A stretch of DNA of 64,000 bases from Laccaria trichodermophora (lineage: Eukaryota > Basidiomycota > Agaricomycetes > Agaricales > Hydnangiaceae): positions 4,712,001 to 4,776,000 of the forward strand of contig JACTVC010000001.1 in assembly GCA_018417955.1 (NCBI GenBank), in the 5' to 3' direction. A program made the position numbers and the translations under genes. Shown in pieces: positions 34,949 through 47,613 of this stretch; the stretch's first letter is position 1; every line of letters begins with the position of its first letter. The notes under the pieces were generated by a model. The model was not told where the DNA came from, did not search any database, and worked only from the letters and a program-made list of their open reading frames with translations.

Positions 34949-36078
34949 CGCGTCCAAACGTTTGATGATGTTCTACGCCAACACCAACCGCGACTTTCTG
35001 GATTGCCTTCATCCCTACAACGAACCAGTTGAACTCGTTTCTTCTAAGACATCAAGCGTCGAGATCTGGCTGAGCCTTACTTATTCCTCTGGATCTACAA
35101 CGTTGGCGATGTTCCTTCACGTTTTCGGGTTTTAGGTTCTTTGCTCAGCTAAAGCTCATCAAAATACCCCAGGCGTTCTTGCGACTAGAGGATCCCTGCG
35201 TACTATGGTAATGGATAAGAAAGCAAGGCTACCTTTGGGTGCGTCTCCATTTTCCTACCAGATGATCATGACCCACTGACAAAGGGCTCCAAAAGCTCGC
35301 GAGCAAGACTGCTTAGTAGAGGGTAGCGCAAACGAATACTTTTTGTATCCATCTCGCCATACAGCCAGTACACTACCAGTAGGCATCAGGCCACACATCG
35401 ATTCTGCTTGATCTTTGGGGTCAGGTCTCACTCCAGCTCCTCTATGTTCAATACTGCCATCCAATACGACAAGATTACTGAATCTGCCGGACCAGGTTCT
35501 CATGAATTGTTAACCAGGTCAACCCGCGAGTTCATAAGCCAGGTTTTCTCTTGACCGAAATTTGCCAATTTCACATTCTTTTCCGTGCAAAACCGCGAGC
35601 GCATCTCCTGCGTGCTCGGCTAATCTCCCATCCACAAGGCTCCTCCTTCCCAATCGTTCGACAGTCTGATCATTCCCGCCGGCACCTCTATCAATAGCAA
35701 TTGAACTTTTGCAACCACTCTTTCTAGAGCGTCGTCCGCCAAGCTTGAGCATCTGTGGAGTGGGATGAAGAGGGCCTCAAGATCGTGAAGGGAAACGTGA
35801 GTGGGCGAGAAAGGAAGCTACGATCTTGGATATCAAGAATATAGAAATGACCGAGAGTCAACACCTTACGCAGGGGAGGAGGTGGGCACCCCTGTTAGGT
35901 CTTCGCGGAGGTCCAACGGGACAAGTCATTCTGCCGGTTCTTGACAATCGACGTTGGAATGCGATGGAGCGCCTGACGATGAGGATCTCTTGGAAGAGAA
36001 GTGGGACGCGACATCCTGGCTTGTCAGGAAAGGTCGCGCTCGGCCAACGTCGGGGCAGTTGCTTATGAAGGCGAGGAT
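34949..36078. other. Spacer without a supportable gene
   Basis: Minus-strand frames at 35255-35503 and 35519-35752 are open and could be exons of one small gene, but no motif or convincing splice pair links them. Otherwise nothing seen. Confidence 0.35.
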
Positions 36079-38380
36079 GGTAAGTCTCTTCTAATGATTC
36101 ATTCAACATCAAGTGATGAACTTCGACATTTTTCAGGTGTTCTCTACGCCCATCAACGATTGACCAATGTGCTTGGTGGCAGTCGCAAATATTGTAGATT
36201 CCCTCTGGCTTGATCGATCTATGCGACGTATGACTCGGGTAGGTGAGCTTACTTTACTTAGATGAAGGTGCCACTAAACTGTATTTCTCAGCTTGGAAAA
36301 TGGAAACACGCCTGTGAAATCGAGAACTCTGAAGACATCCTCGCTGATCCTTCAAGAATTCCCTACACATCAGATATAAATGCCATTCTTTCCCCTTTCA
36401 AAGACATCCTCACCAAGCTTACTATGTGCACGGTAAGCACGGTAGTCTCCTCTGCACGGTAGTGCACGGCTTTTTCTAATGGCCCCCAATTACTCATGGC
36501 ATTTGATGTTTCAGGTGCCGCCGTACTGGCGCCCACAAACGTAGTCACTGAAGACCTTCAAAGAAGCTCGGCGTTCCCGGTTTCTCGATCCTATCACACC
36601 TCCAGTGTCAGCCACAATGCAAACAGGCCTGACGTTGCACCTTCCATATGCATTTCAGAGTCACAATCGACGCCAAGCACGCTCGGCCTTGAATGTGATA
36701 TGATAGCGACATCTGAGGGGAAGGCGATCTTTCGTCGGAATCGCTGTGTCCACGAAAAGGCTGCCTCGACGGGCCGACCCATATCTGCTAGTTTCGATGG
36801 ATTCAGTGATTTCGCCACTGGTATCGTGTCTGCGGCTGAACTCGGGGACATGGCAGGGATCATACAAAGTGAGGACCTTGAGACCGGAAACAAATCAATC
36901 AACAAACTTTCCTCTTGGATTCGGAAACCACAGAGGCACACTAAGATGGAGTCTTTCGTTCAACTTCTCAGCCAATGGACTGCTTGAATTGAAAAAATGG
37001 GTCATCTTCCAAGAGAAGAATACTGTGGGGCAACCGGCGAAGCCTTGGGCAGTCATCAACTTCAGGAGTTGCGTCTGGCTTTTCCTCCATGGTTGGGCAC
37101 GCAAAGGCCTATTTTCAACCAAGATGTTATTCGGTACCGAGGAACTATGGTGGAATGACCTTGCGGGAAGATTCCAAATTAGCCGACGAAAAACAAAAAG
37201 TATGCTCCTTCCTCATCGGCGCTTCACGTCCTAAAGTCATCCTGCAGGGCGCCGACTCGGTGATCCTCAGCCGATAGACCTACGCAACACCGAAATACCC
37301 TGTACCAGAGAGGAGGACATGTCGAATCTACCCTTGGTGACGATTCACAAACATCCAAACGTTGTTGCATTCTCCATCAGCCGCCAGAATCCGCACGATG
37401 ACAATGAGGCTATTGATACGATTCTCCTCGCTTCCCGGACATTTCAAGATGCTCATCCCGATTCTGCACTCCATCATTTTGGATATCACTCGTTGCCAGT
37501 CAAGAAACGCAATCCACTAGCTAATGCGGAGCGCAAGTTACAATATCCGTCTCGCATATCGCCATCCTCGAGAGGGTTTCCTTGTTCCCGACCTACGAAT
37601 CAGTGCAGCGAGGCTGTCGAATCTTCGTTTGAGCGACGTCCATCTTGGGTGAGGAAGCGCTTCAAATAGCTATCACCAAGCAGATCTGCTTCACCTTGGA
37701 ATCGCAACCTCTTACCACGACCAGAACAAAAACTTTGTCAGGACATTTTGGATGATATTCCGGATGATTCACCTTACATGTTGCTACCACTGTGGCCTGG
37801 CCAAACCGACCCAGCTTCAAGCAAAAAGTACCCATTTCGTTTCCATATTCCGCTCAGCCAACGTCTCTACCTCTTGGTGTGGTACAAACCGGATCCAAGC
37901 TCCAATGGGACGCTGCCGAAATCAAGCCTATTCTTCAAGAAGCCGTCGCCGCAGTTGTCTGCTTCCTCTCAAATCTCATTCACAAAAAAGGGTGAATGGA
38001 ACCCCTTACGAAGTCACTTCCACTTCAGCGGTCGCATTGTGGGACATCATCAGCTTCAGGGCACAGGTATCCGCATCCCAAAGGAGGGTCTTCATGTCCT
38101 TAAGCCGCTCGAGGAGGCCCACAAGATGATGCCAGCTCGGTTCGTGAACATGTATGGCGGTGCACAACTGGGACAGTGCTTCAGTCGAGATTCCGGTATG
38201 GTGTTCAATGTCGAAGCTTTAGAAACGTTGGATCTATGTCGCGCCACCCCCGTCAAACGAGAAAAGCCGCAGGACGGAGATGGGGTTGCAAGTGAACCAG
38301 CGCTAACGCCACTTGGAAGATCAGTGCTCGAGATGGCGTGGTTTGAGGGTATAGCCTTGACAAGCTTTGCATCGGCCTAG
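36079..38380 (+). pseudogene. Uncharacterised basidiomycete gene, probably decayed
   Basis: Gene-like pieces occur in order on the plus strand. One segment at about 36292-36428 (KWKHACEIENSEDILADP, LSPFKDILTKLTMCT) is bounded by plausible AG and GT sites. After an intron ending TTTCAG near 36514 comes VPPYWRP, then an in-frame TAG within 12 codons and more stops at about 36700. A frame at 37319-37669 is open but unlinked. The final part, 37748-38380, is an open 210-codon C-terminal region with SPYMLLPLWPGQTDP, RLYLLVWYKP, GTGIRIPKEGL, LEEAHKMMPARFV and a closing MAWFEGIALTSFAS. This tail resembles a widespread uncharacterised agaricomycete protein as far as I recall. Stops in the middle argue for a pseudogene; a complex intron structure is the alternative. 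Confidence 0.45.
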
Positions 38381-38524
38381 GGACGAAAATGAAAGCTGAT
38401 GGGGCCGTGTATGTTCACCGCTGCAAATTGCAGCTAGGCCCTAAGGTAACCTGCTACAAGATCGTGGGTGTAGCTGGAAGGGGTCCATTCCGTATGCACA
38501 GGCTCTAACGTGTGCTGAAGTGGG

Positions 38525-38760
38525 TGTATATAGTACAATTTTGAATGCACAACAACATTCAATCCTGACTGCCCTGGACGAAGTCAATCAAAGCACTGTG
38601 CTGAGTGATCCCGTTCTGCACGTAAAGATGTTTGAAGCTCGAACGCGCGCGTTCAAGAGAGTATGTATGTAGTACAATTTGGATGCACAGCGAAAACAAT
38701 CCGCTCTGAGAGAAATCAGTCAAAGCACTGTGATGAGCGCTTCCTTTGGGAGGCTTAATC
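38525..38760 (-). repeat. Imperfect tandem duplication at the 3' end of CSN1
   Basis: Two copies of about 135 bp share TAGTACAATTT, GAATGCACA or GGATGCACA, and TCAATCAAAGCACTGTG or TCAGTCAAAGCACTGTG. The last CSN1 exon reads through both, giving the protein tail an internal repeat ([16 protein letters not shown]). Confidence 0.7.
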
Positions 38761-40500
38761 ATCAACTCCGCCTGTTGCCTACGGACAAAACATCAGAGCT
38801 CAGCAGAACAAGAACAAAACAATCAAAGAACGTACAACCGCATACGCAAAAGCAGCTTCCTATTCGTCGCCTGCATACTCTTCCCGGCTTTAGTCGTACG
38901 CGCGAAAAGCTCCGCACGATAATCTGTCTTCTTAGCTTGCAAGATCTATTCAACAACGTCGGTTTGTGATTCGATGGTAACGGAGAGGGCAAAGAAACCC
39001 CACCTTGTTCTGGCTATCGACCCGGGCTTGTATAGCCCCACTCTGTATCAACGCAACGACTTGCTGCTCGACCTCCTCCACGGTCCACCCAAACGCAGCG
39101 CTCATCCGCTCGAGCTTGATAGTGGCGAAGGGCTGGAAGTAGAGCACCACAGCCCAGTTCCGAATAAGGTTCGTGACGTGTCTGACATCTCATGTTAGTC
39201 AAACGATCGTTTCAAGAAATGAAGGAAGCACGTACGGAGTACCGCGACAAGAGCTCCAGAACAGTCTTAAAGTTGCTGTTCATGTAAGCTTCGATCAACT
39301 CCCGAATATACGGCTCCTGCTCAATGTAAGCCCCAAAGATCGAATTCTCAAGAACCCGGCTCTTGATGGCCGAGCGAGAGAAGCTGGCGAGAGCGCAGAG
39401 GGTGCCAAAGATCGCGATATCGCCCGGGGCTATAAGCTACATCCACCACGTCAGAGAATACTCATAACTCCAGTCAGACGAACGAACCTTGCCAACCCAA
39501 TCCCCCAAATCCTTCGCCAGGCCCAACTTCAAAAAGCACTGTGCAGCCTTCTCGTAGTTCGCTTGCCCCAGATACGACAGTGCGCTCGCTAAGTCTAGCT
39601 TGGATTGATAGGTGTCCCTTTCTGCTGACGATCCACTGCCAAGAGTGCCCTTTTTCTTCGCGGCACCGGCAGCGGTGGTGCCCATCGCCAAATCGCCGCT
39701 GTTGTTGGATGATGAGGCTGCGGCGGAGTCGAGAGCTGCATCTGCTTTGAAAACATATGTTGTTAGATGAGAGTAGTTACGTTGTTCGATCATGAGCTGA
39801 AGGAAGCAGAATCAGCATACAAGTCCTAAAGTAGACTCAATGAGTGGTACCTCGAGTATAGAAAGACACATGTCTGGTCGTGCAGAACTCGCGTGACTTT
39901 GTGTAATGTTTCAGCGAAGTGGCATAATCCCCCGTTGACCTATAAAAGTCACCCAAATCGCGATGGGCCATCTTCACCGTCATTCAGTCTCAGGGAAATC
40001 TTAGAAAAGCAAGCACATACCCTAATGCTCTCCTTGATCATGTTATTGCTATATGTCTTGAGTTCGACTTCCAACTTTGTCCGCTCCGCCTGATTCTTCG
40101 CGATGATCTCGTCCATCCATTTTGTATCGAGCTGTGCGAGATCCAGTGGGTTTGGAAGGGGCATATCCAACGCGTTGCTCGTCTGCTCATATGCTGTTAA
40201 GAGGGCCTGGTACAAGGTGGGGTCGCGCGATTGATGGATGTGTTGCACGCAGAGCTGGAAGGCCTCCGTCGCGATTAAGGGACAGATGCTGGCGATGTGG
40301 ATGAGGCGGTCGATAGCAGTTCGGTCTGAGTCGATCGTCAGCACAACGATGAAGATGAAGAGGAACGACTTACCTGTGTAGTTGGCGATGTAGCCCTCGA
40401 GGTCGAAAGGATGGGCATCGTCGACGGGGACAATGATGGGGCGTCGTGGAGACTGACCGGAGCAGCCTTGCTGGGTTTCTTCAATGATATCGATGTCCAT
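38559..40500 (-). CDS. CSN1: COP9 signalosome subunit 1, with two local frame breaks
   Basis: CSN1 is a PCI-domain subunit of the complex that removes Nedd8 from cullin-RING ligases. Inferred exons: 40500-40374, 40325-40021, 39971-39851, 39796-39488, 39436-39236, 39181-39004, 38945-38836, 38778-38559. Diagnostic segments include [85 protein letters not shown], then the winged-helix part [19 protein letters not shown] and QARVDSQNK. Two exons do not keep phase: exon 3 (121 nt) switches frame between EFCTT and MCLSILE near 39,868, and exon 6 (178 nt) switches after TRH near 39,175. In both places roughly a dozen or more bases expected from the family appear lost. Either the copy is damaged or the assembly has small deletions. 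Confidence 0.85.
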
Positions 40501-40985
40501 GATAGCGTGTTTTGTCGTTGTGGGCGGTGGTGAGGAGAAGGTTAAGATTTCCTTTTATAGATGACTCATAAATGGGCACAGCTCAAGACTCAACGGAACC
40601 AGTAAGATTCGAAAAATGTATCTACCCAAACCCTTCCGTTCAAAAAAATGCTAGTGCCTACAAACGTCGTATGTCCTTATAACTGAAGTCCCTTCGAGTA
40701 ATGGCCTTAGCGTAACGAGAATCCGTTTGTGGAGGAACATGTCTGGAGGATCGTCTGAGTCGTTCGGAAGGGTAGACGAAGGGAAGACAGGGAGTTGTTC
40801 GTGGCAGAAGCCAACATTTCCTCGTGAGATTCAACCGCATGCGCTTCCTACATTTTCTTCTTCACCTCCTGAGCTTTTCCGCCTCCCGAAGCCTCTTCTC
40901 CACGGCTTGATGTCCCGTGAGTATATCCCCTGGTGCGCCTCCACGGGCGGGATATACGATGTCCCCTAGTGTGGCTCTACGATTT
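40501..40985. other. Upstream region of CSN1
   Basis: No gene. Presumed promoter of CSN1 (minus strand) and junction with the SGNH-family repeat. Confidence 0.45.
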
Positions 40986-41700
40986 CGGGGACCTGGCTGA
41001 CGTCCCGGGTTTATATTACTGTCGGTGGTCAAACCGAAGAAGCCACGGAGAAACGCGACCAGAAGAGAAGGGATCCATGATGTCTGCGCCATGGCTTCCA
41101 AAAACAAGGACAGGAACCACAAACTAACGACCATGAGCGCCACCAGAATGCAATAAAAACGAACGGAGTCGAAGTTGAAGTTGCTCCCAGAATATTGCGG
41201 GGTGAAAGAAAACCTGCATGAAGCAAGCATGAAGACTAACACAAACAATACGAAAGAAAGGCTCAACAAACGTATAGGAATTCAAGGCAAAGCCCTCGGT
41301 CGCGATAAACAGAAGAAAGAAGCTCCCTCCAGAACTTTCAACCACAATTTGAAAAGAAAAGAAAGAAACATGCACAGGATACCTGTCAAACGCTGCTGGC
41401 CGTGCGATGGCCCGATATGTGGAGGTTATCGTGGGGGGCAACCAAATCGAAGGAGAAGCCGCACGGAAACGCGACAAGAAGGGAAGAAGGAGGGGGTCCA
41501 CGTCTGCCCAGAAACGAGCCGAAGTACGGGGAATAAAAAGATAGGCAAGGTCACACAACAGCTCGTAGGGCTCAAAGAAGGACAGGCAAGATCCACAAAC
41601 TCTCCCGACCCACAATGACGCGGAAGCTGGGGGTAATGACGTTGAAAATGGAAAAATCAACACGATGACGCCGATCGTCAAGCCCAAGCTCGACCTTCAA
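40986..41700 (-). repeat. Intron-derived repeat of the SGNH-like family next to copy C
   Basis: Same words as at 32.6-34.0 and 49.9-50.8 kb, including ATGCACAGG, GCGACAAGAAGGGAAG, CCAGAAACGAGC, GGTCACACAACAGCTCGT and CAGGCAAGATCCACAAAC. About 1.5 units. Confidence 0.8.
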
Positions 41701-42480
41701 GACGCAGAGTGTTTGTGGGAAGTGGGACATGGATAGGGTAGGGGACTGAAAGCGAAACGCTTCCAGGTAAATCCATAATGAAGCTGCGGCAGAGGCAAAC
41801 GAACAAGATGGAATGGCCCTTGGGCGGCTACCCTTGCTAGTCTTTTGGGCGGGTGTGATGAAAAGATGGCATGAAATGTGTGATGATTAGGGTGGGCGGA
41901 CGGTCGCAACGAACAGAAGCAAAAAGAAAAGAAAAAACGTGTGGTATGAAAAAAACAGCAGAGAAACGAAAGAAAGGAGCAGAGAAATAGAGAAAAAAAC
42001 GCACGGTTCATCCTCCGTATCCAGCTCAATGATAAGGGTCGTCCCCTGCATCATGACCTGCTGACACTGTAGTTGTACGTGAGTTAAAGGTTTGCGGGTA
42101 TGGAAAGAGAAAGAGGAAGGAACAAGGGTCAGATACCTTGATCATGAATTGCCAAGAACAGATATAGTACCACTCTGACCCACCAGCGCCTTATTCAACA
42201 CCCTCTGAATCCTCGCCCCACCCCCCAAACGCATCGTACTCTTCGAAAGCGTAACAGCGCCATACTTCGCGCCGATCCTATCGCCGGGACTTTAACTGGG
42301 ACAAAAGGTCAAAAAGGTTCGGAATGACGGGTTCGCTTGAGTTGAGGTAATTCTTGACTTGGAGATCTGCGTTGGAGTAGTTTGGTCTTGATAAGGAGTG
42401 AGAGGAGGAAGTGGATAGGCATTAGGAGGCCAAATGCGTGAAGGAGGGGAAGAAGGGGAAAGGGAGCACATTGTGGGAGG
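41701..42480 (-). pseudogene. SGNH-like hydrolase fragment, copy C
   Basis: Retains exon 1 sequence with GDRIGAKYGAVTLSKS- and RVLNKALVGQS-like coding and the 3' end of exon 2 (IELDTEDEP), but about 165 bp of exon 2 are deleted between the CTCAATGATAA and GGGTCGTCCCC blocks near 42,030. A frame loss precedes the anchor segment. Exons 3-4 are missing. It begins about 57 bp beyond the NLR stop codon. The same exon 2 deletion is found in copy D at 63.5 kb. Confidence 0.82.
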
Positions 42481-42536
42481 GAGAAAAGATGCATTGTGCG
42501 GAAGAATGATATGTACAATTGACAACATGACTGTAG

Positions 42537-45500
42537 CTATGGTGTATAACAGTGAACCCAATCGACACCAATCATAGACTGAGCAAAGTCAACTGTAGAA
42601 AAGCCAGACGGAGAAATGATAAGAATCTGGAGACGTGTGCGCAAATCAGCCTCCTTTGGCACCCACATAAGGGGGTTTTCCTCCCGAGAAGAGATAATCC
42701 AGTTTGAGTCTGCCAGATCCCAGGCAAGGCGCGTATCTCCATCACTCAAAATACCTGTTGACACATTCCATACCCGTACAGACTCGTCATCCGAGCCGGA
42801 CACAATCCGTGTCCCATCGCTTGAAAACGCGACCGATCTGATATAGCCATTGTGGCCCTTGAGCTCCTTCAGCTCCTCACCGGTTGATGCATCCCACACC
42901 TGCACAGACCTGTCATTTGAGCCAGACACAATCCGTGTCCCATCGCTCGAAAATGCAACCGATGTGCTAAAAGAGTTAGTGTGGCCCTTCAGCTCCTTCA
43001 GCTCCACACCTGACGATGCATCCCACACCTGCACAGAGTTGTCCAACGAGCCAGACACAATCCGTGTCCCATCGCTTGAAAATGCAACTGATTTGATATA
43101 GCTATTGTGGCCCTTGAGCTCCTTCAGCTCCTCACCAGTTGATGCATCCCACACCCGCACAGACCTGTCACTTGAACCAGACACAATCCGTGTCCCATCG
43201 CTCGAAAATGCGACCGAATTGACCGAATAAGTATGGCCATTCAACTTCTTCAGCTCCACACCGGTCGACGCATCCCACACCTGGACAGACCCGTCATTTG
43301 AACCAGACACAATCCGTGTCCCATCGCTCGAAAATGCAACCGAATTGACCGAATCAGTGTGGCCATTCAACTTCTTCAGCTCCACACCTGTCGATGCATC
43401 CCACACCCGCACAGACTTGTCAAAGGAGCCAGACACAATCCATGTCCCATCACTCGAGAATGCGACCGAATTGACCCAATTAGTGTGGCCATTCAACTTC
43501 TTCAGCTCCACACCTGTCAATGCATCCCACACCCGCACAGACTTGTCAGAGAAGCCAGACACAATCTGTGTCCCATCGCTCGAAAATGCGACTGAAGAGA
43601 CCCACCCAGTGTGGCCCTTCAACTCCTTCAACTCTACAACTGTCGACGCATCCCACACCCGCACAGACTTGTCACGTGAACCAGACACAATCCGTGTCCC
43701 ATCCCTCGAAAATGCGACTGAGTTGATATCTTCAGTGTGGCCCTTCAGCGCCTTCAGCTCCACACCTGTTGATGCATCCCACACCCGCACAGACATGTCC
43801 CACGAGCCAGACACAATCTGTGTCCCATCACTTGAAAATGCGACCGAAGTGACCGGGCGAGTGTGGCCATTCAACTTCTTCAGCTCCACACTGGTCGACA
43901 CATTCCACACCCGCACAGAGTGGTCAAGTGAGCCAGACACAATGCGTGCCCCATCGCTCGAAAATGCGACCGATTGGATATAGCTAGTGTGGCCCTGCAG
44001 CTCCTTCAGCTGCACACCTGTCAATGCATTCCACACCCGCACAGAGTAGTCGTTTGAGCCAGACACAATCCGTGTCCCATCCCTTGAAAATGCGACCGAA
44101 TGGACAGTGTCAGTATGGCCCTTCAGCGCTTTCAGCTCCACACCTATCGATACATCCCACACCCGCACAGACTCATCATGTGAACCAGACACAATCTGTG
44201 TCCGATCGCTCGAAAACGCGACTGAACAAACCCCCCATATGTGGCCTGTCAGCTCCTTCAGCTCCACACCGGTCGATGCATCCCACACCCGCACAGACTT
44301 GTCATCCGAGCCAGACACAATACGTGTCCCATCGCCTGAAAATGCGACTGAATTGACTCCCTCAGTGTGGCCCTTCAACTTCTTCAGCTCCACACCTGTC
44401 GACGCATCCCACACCCGCACAGAGTGGTCATTCAACCCAGACACAATCCGCGTCCCATCGCTTGAAATCGCGACTGATCTAATTGATGCCCCAGCTGATA
44501 TCGTCATCAATGGCAAATCAATAACGCCTTTGGTATGTGTAAAGGCAGGGATGCGAGTGAATTGGTTTTTCCACTCTTGAGAGAGACTGGTGTTCCATGG
44601 CCATGTTGCCAACGCCGAGATGTACAGGTGCGGCGTCGATTTGGCAGCTGGGCTCCCAGTGAAATAAGTAGCGAAGTTGGCAGCTTCACCAATGTCACGC
44701 GCCAATTCTAAATAATTGTTCCCGCACTAATTGACAGTATTAGGTATTGCAATACGGCTCAAACCTTACGATCCATACCTTCAAGGCCCATTCACGTGCA
44801 CGTTGAAGCATCAGAGTGCACTGATTGTGTAGTCCGAGCAGGCTCATGGCCTCAATCCAGAACAGGACACGAATTTGGAGGAACTCCGAAAGGCAGCGGA
44901 GGAGATTATCGGTCTTGATCAACTGGGGTAAGGGCAAGTGGTGAGTCCAGTGCCGAACAGAGTACCTCAGAGCGGCACTGATGTTTTTGTTGACCTCTTC
45001 AGCGAGCGCGGCGTTATCACTGTCAAACAGGAAGGATGACGGTATTTTGCCCATGTTGAATTGCAAACCAGAATCCGACTTCTTATCAGAACCAAACTCC
45101 ATGATGTGGAAGCAAGATTCGGCAAGAAGATTGTGATGGGCAGGTATATTGCATGAGAATGTGTAGTTCTTCTTGCCAATGCGGAAGTTTGACTGTGCTG
45201 GATTAAAAACGAAGTCAGGAAAAGAGGCGTGGTACCAAAAAACTCGATCGTCTTGGGAATAAAGCACAGCATGGAGACCGTCCAGAACAGCCTGTGCAAC
45301 TTCAGTGTGGCTGTTCGCGACGAGCGCAGCAACGGTGGAGGTGGACGTGCGTTCAGTCGTACATAGAAAGGTATAAAGGATGCGCAACCTGCGAATCAAG
45401 ATCTCTCCCTTGAACGGGGAAAAGGTGTCGCACAAAATTTGGCGGTACAATCCATCGATCCAGGATGTGGAGTCACTCACGGAAACCGGTTGCTCTGACT

Positions 45501-47613
45501 TGGAAAGGAGATTTTCAAGCATCTCTTTCTGCTCATCACCAGTAATTGAGCCATGTGGGATCAAGTACTTCACCACAGTTGCAGCGTAGATGAAGAGACC
45601 ATTAGCCCGCCGCTCAAGCTCGGTCAGCTCTGGAGTGCCGTCAAGCTTCTTCAGCTTGTCTTTCAAGTATATCCTGATGTCTGACCTGGCCTCCTTGATC
45701 GGCACATCTTGAAGACGACAGACGGCCTCGGACGTGAGAGCTTCGCAGCGCTTAGCAAGTTTAGGATCTGACCGGCTCGTCACAAGAAACTTGAGACCTC
45801 TTAGGTCGTATTTGTCGATTGCGTGGAGTAGGTCACCTAGAAAAGCCGATCCTCCTTCGCCTCCAATCTCATCCAGAGCATCGATGACAATCAGGTATGG
45901 GAATCGTTCTAATTCCCGTGTGCCTTCGGACTGCTGCCAAGGCCCAACAAGAAGATCTGTCAGCTGGGTGGCAACATCGAATTTAACGGAGTCAAATTTG
46001 TCGGCAACATGCAAGGCGTCTGCATACGATTTGCATTTACGAGCAAGCTGGTAGGCGATGGTGGGAAGGATACGGGTCTGCGCTTGCGTTTCTTGGAATT
46101 GTCGTGAGCAGAGAAAGTTGGCGCCCAAGAGGGTGTGTTTGCTGGAATTGACCTCCGTCTCGAACAGTTTGGCCATGGTATACGCAATGGTGGTTTTGCC
46201 AGACCCAGCTTGTCCGGTCAGCCAGAAGACACGCGGGCTGGCCAATGAGCGTTCATTAGCCCACTTCGTGATGTCCTCCAATATTTTGACACGCGTTCCG
46301 TACGTGCACACTTCACGCTTCAGGCCCTGCTCTTCGAGAACGGTTTTGTGGTCAGCCTTCTCGGAGGGATGTAAACGATCCAGGGCCGCTCTCTGTCCAA
46401 ATAATCAGTGCGGTACAGGCCAGGAAACTTAAACACTTGCCTTGATATCGTCGTGTATCTGACTCGCCGTTTGCTGGATGCTGATCGCCATTTCGAGCTG
46501 GCAACGACGAATGTGAATATACATAATCTTGTATAATGATAATGGTATGCACAAAGAAGGCCTTGGTCGCCCCTTCGACTCTTCGGAAAATTTGCTGGAT
46601 CTTCGTCCCCTGCGCTTCGTTGTCTAGTATCCGTATAGCCAATGATTTATCGGCAAGATCCTTTAATTTCTTCATTTCTTCCTCAAGGATCCTGGATGGT
46701 GACATGTTCTTTGTGATATCCTCTTGGTGCACGACAGACGACGTACTTTTTGAGATTATCCATCGCCTCTTCTGCGGCCCTACCGCTAACCACCGTCCTC
46801 TTCACAGTCAGGAGTCTGCTTGCCGTTTCTTCGAGAAGTTGTACAAACTCGTCTTTGTTGCTTCCAACCGCCTGATATAATAGTCAACCAGCGCCCAAAA
46901 GATAAGTGAGAGACGACAACCTACATCTTTCATTTCGATGATCACTTTAGCGATGGAGAATGCCATCTGAACCGGATTTGCACTGACACATCCCGGCACC
47001 TTCTTCAGGAGCGTTTCCGTGAACCGCCCAGCCACTTTAACACCCTCTTTTGCAGTCGCCTTCCAATCCGAGGTCTGAGGTTGAGTATTCGTTGAGACTG
47101 GTCCTGCAACAGGAGTGAAAGTGAGACTGGCTTCGCGGTTGTCCTCTTCTACACAAGTCCGATATCAACCTCTCAGACACAAGGACTCGGCAAATCGCAT
47201 CTCACCTGGACCCACGGCGGACTCCTGCAGATCCGGAACACTTGACGAAGATCTTGCCGACTGGGAGGGGGCGGTAGGACCTGGCGGATGAGCTGAATCG
47301 GCTAGGTCTGCGAGGTAGGAGTCCAGGACAGTACATACTGTTATTCAAGATAGCATTGCCGCCTAGACACCAGTCAAGTCAACGTCGATAACACTAAGAT
47401 GGAGCCAATAGCATACTTACTTGAAGCCGTCGGCTCTGCATTTCCTGCAGCGGTTGCATGGTGAGCGCCTGATGCAGAGGAGACAATGGAATTCGACTGG
47501 TAAGCCGAGTCGTTGGCAGAATTGGGTCGCTTGATCAGATCTCGAAAGAGTTTTCCTATGCCTCTGGATTTCTTCTTCGATTCCTTTGCATTGGGCGAGA
47601 TTTGGTCGGCCAT
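42537..47613 (-). CDS. NLR: MLKL-like helical domain, NACHT, 14 WD40 repeats
   Basis: Predicted 1,545-residue STAND receptor from eight exons: 47613-47421, 47307-47206, 47148-46925, 46871-46784, 46722-46553, 46497-46441, 46392-44779, 44726-42537; all phases agree. Residues 1-140 are low complexity. About 145-275 form an Ala/Leu/Lys helical bundle with the SNKDEFVQLLEE pattern seen in MLKL-type N-terminal domains of fungal NLRs, a likely cell-death effector. NACHT has Walker A GQAGSGKTT near 338 and Walker B LIVIDALDE near 445-453. Residue 817 onward carries 14 WD40 units of 42 residues (core SVAFSSDGTRIVSGS then SVRVWDASTG), enough for two seven-blade propellers. Ligand binding by the propeller should trigger NACHT oligomerisation (family knowledge). 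Exon 7 is entered through a GC-AG intron (46440-46393). Exon 4/5 borders are least certain. Confidence 0.9.

Noticed and set aside
43345..44580. Long plus-strand open frames opposite the WD40 repeats
   Set aside because: They are the antisense image of 14 near-identical 126-bp units; periodicity keeps the reverse frame open. No start or splice context.
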